A model generated the notes under the pieces. The model made no database searches. It was given only the letters and a program-made list of their open reading frames with translations, and was not told where the DNA came from. DNA of 13,086 nucleotides from Candidatus Aenigmatarchaeota archaeon (GTDB lineage: Archaea; Aenigmatarchaeota; Aenigmatarchaeia; PWEA01), in the NCBI GenBank assembly GCA_003554235.1, contig PWFY01000071.1, positions 1-13,086 of the forward strand, read 5' to 3'. Within the stretch, counting starts at the first letter, position 1. Every line of letters starts with the position of its first letter. The position numbers and the translations under genes were made by a program. Positions 12,269-13,086 of the stretch are shown one piece after another.

Positions 12269-13042
12269 ATGTCTAGAGTATTGTCTGTGGCTTCGGGCAA
12301 GGGAGGGGTAGGTAAAACTACCGTGGTATCCAACCTAGGCGCTATTTTGACTGAAACAGGAAAGAATGTGACCTTGGTTGATGGTAACCTTACAACTGCA
12401 AACCTTTCTTTACATCTTGGTATACCACTCTACCCAGTCACTCTTCATGATGTATTGAAGGATGATGCTATGATGCCCGAGGCAATGTATGTACACCCCT
12501 CAGGGGTTAGGGTCGTACCCTCCGGGCTAGGTATAGATGATATGGAGGGCACAGATTCAAGGAACCTGCCTCTGGCCATAGAGGAGCTTTTGGGAGAAAC
12601 AGAGATGGTTCTTTTGGACACGCCCGCAGGTCTGGACCAGGAGACAATTTCCACACTCGAGGCTTCTGATGAGATGATACTTGTTACACATCCAAACATG
12701 CCGTCTGTTACAGATGTTTTAAAGACAAAGAACCTTGCAGAAGATCTGGGTGTTGATATGTTGGGTGTGGTAATAAACCATCATAGAGGTTCAAGAGACG
12801 AGCTAACAGAGGCTGAAGTAAGCGATATGCTCGACGGACTCCCAATACTGGCTAAAGTGCCCTATGACGAAAAGGTTCCCGAGTCTATAGCCATGAAAAA
12901 ACCTGTGGTACACCACGATCCATATGCCGATGCAAGCCATGCTTTTAGAGAACTTGCTTCACAGGTTATAACGGAAGATATTGCGCTTGACTACGGTAGA
13001 AGGGGTATTTTAGGAAGAGTAAAGAATTTCCTAAGGCTGTAG
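12269..13042 (+). CDS. minD: MinD-family P-loop ATPase
   Basis: Deviant-Walker-A ATPase of the MinD/ParA superfamily, 257 residues. Visible parts are the N-terminal strand SRVLSVAS with the P-loop GKGGVGKT (10-17), including the signature Lys11, the switch region LVDGNLTTANLSLHLG, the Walker B-like VLLDTPAGLD, and VINHHRG where archaeal MinD proteins usually have VVNR. The C-terminus ends GRRGILGRVKNFLRL, a basic-hydrophobic segment that could be an amphipathic membrane-targeting helix as in bacterial MinD. No MinC or MinE gene is nearby. Archaeal MinD proteins act in positioning of surface and chemosensory structures, or are uncharacterised, so a division role should not be assumed. The ATG at 12269 is chosen over an in-frame GTG at 12254 because of its distance from the TATA box. 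Confidence 0.92.
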   Translation: MSRVLSVASGKGGVGKTTVVSNLGAILTETGKNVTLVDGNLTTANLSLHLGIPLYPVTLHDVLKDDAMMPEAMYVHPSGVRVVPSGLGIDDMEGTDSRNLPLAIEELLGETEMVLLDTPAGLDQETISTLEASDEMILVTHPNMPSVTDVLKTKNLAEDLGVDMLGVVINHHRGSRDELTEAEVSDMLDGLPILAKVPYDEKVPESIAMKKPVVHHDPYADASHAFRELASQVITEDIALDYGRRGILGRVKNFLRL

Positions 13043-13086
13043 TTAGTATTTCAAACCTTTTCTTAGAGTTTCAAGATCCATCTCAA
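13043..13086 (-). CDS. 3' end of an unidentified minus-strand gene (partial)
   Basis: One minus-strand frame is open from the window edge for 13 codons, reading EMDLETLRKGLKY, and then stops with TAA whose last base is adjacent to the minD stop. A convergent gene abutting minD would fit the packing seen elsewhere in the window. It is too short to identify. Confidence 0.4.
   Translation of the reverse strand, partial: EMDLETLRKGLKY

Overview
The window reads as a chromosomal housekeeping segment from an archaeon. The evidence is the set of proteins found only in Archaea and eukaryotes (L15e, S24e, S27ae, Spt4, Spt5, Kae1, SecE/Sec61-gamma), an archaeal-type LeuRS with KVSASKGN, archaeal FtsZ and MinD, TATA boxes about 25-35 bp upstream of starts, GGTGA-type ribosome binding sites and very tight gene packing. 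The shortened L15e, the small genes and the unusual tails on L11 and S24e suggest a fast-evolving lineage such as a DPANN group, but the lineage cannot be fixed from this window. I see no mobile element, CRISPR array or sign of recent transfer.

Layout. 1-760: the end of an acylphosphatase gene (+) meets rpl15e (-) with 3 bp between the stop codons. A nested inverted repeat lies upstream of the rpl15e promoter. 757-2383 (-): a Yip1-like membrane protein lies downstream of the KEOPS tRNA-modification enzyme Kae1. 2447-4408 (+): a K+-dependent-type membrane pyrophosphatase diverges from kae1 over a TATA-like element that could serve both directions. 4460-6642 (-): a tightly packed operon secE - spt5 - rpl11 - spt4 - rps24e - rps27ae, so both halves of the Spt4/Spt5 elongation factor sit in one transcript. 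6775-7848 (-): ftsZ, with a T-rich terminator region downstream and an elaborate leader upstream. 8070-8994 (-): a long SlyD-like FKBP prolyl isomerase, whose 3' end overlaps a small Cys-containing single-pass membrane protein. 9039-11888 (-): leuS. 11889-12138: leuS promoter, a possible 28-residue membrane microprotein with its own TATA box (-), and the promoter of tRNA-Arg(UCU) (+). 12269-13042 (+): minD, with a basic-hydrophobic C-terminal tail. The last 44 bases look like the 3' end of another minus-strand gene.

The genes cover protein synthesis (L11, L15e, S24e, S27ae, LeuRS, tRNA-Arg, Kae1), transcription elongation (Spt4/5), protein export and folding (SecE, FKBP), cell division and positioning (FtsZ, MinD) and energy coupling (HppA).

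The most notable observations are: the merged Spt5/Spt4 operon; long acidic or helical C-terminal additions on L11 and S24e; an L15e lacking its usual basic tail; a 12-codon upstream ORF overlapping the ftsZ start by ATGA; an array of TTTGAC/GTCAAA half-sites upstream of ftsZ; the 28-residue microprotein candidate; and the inverted repeat at 674-737.
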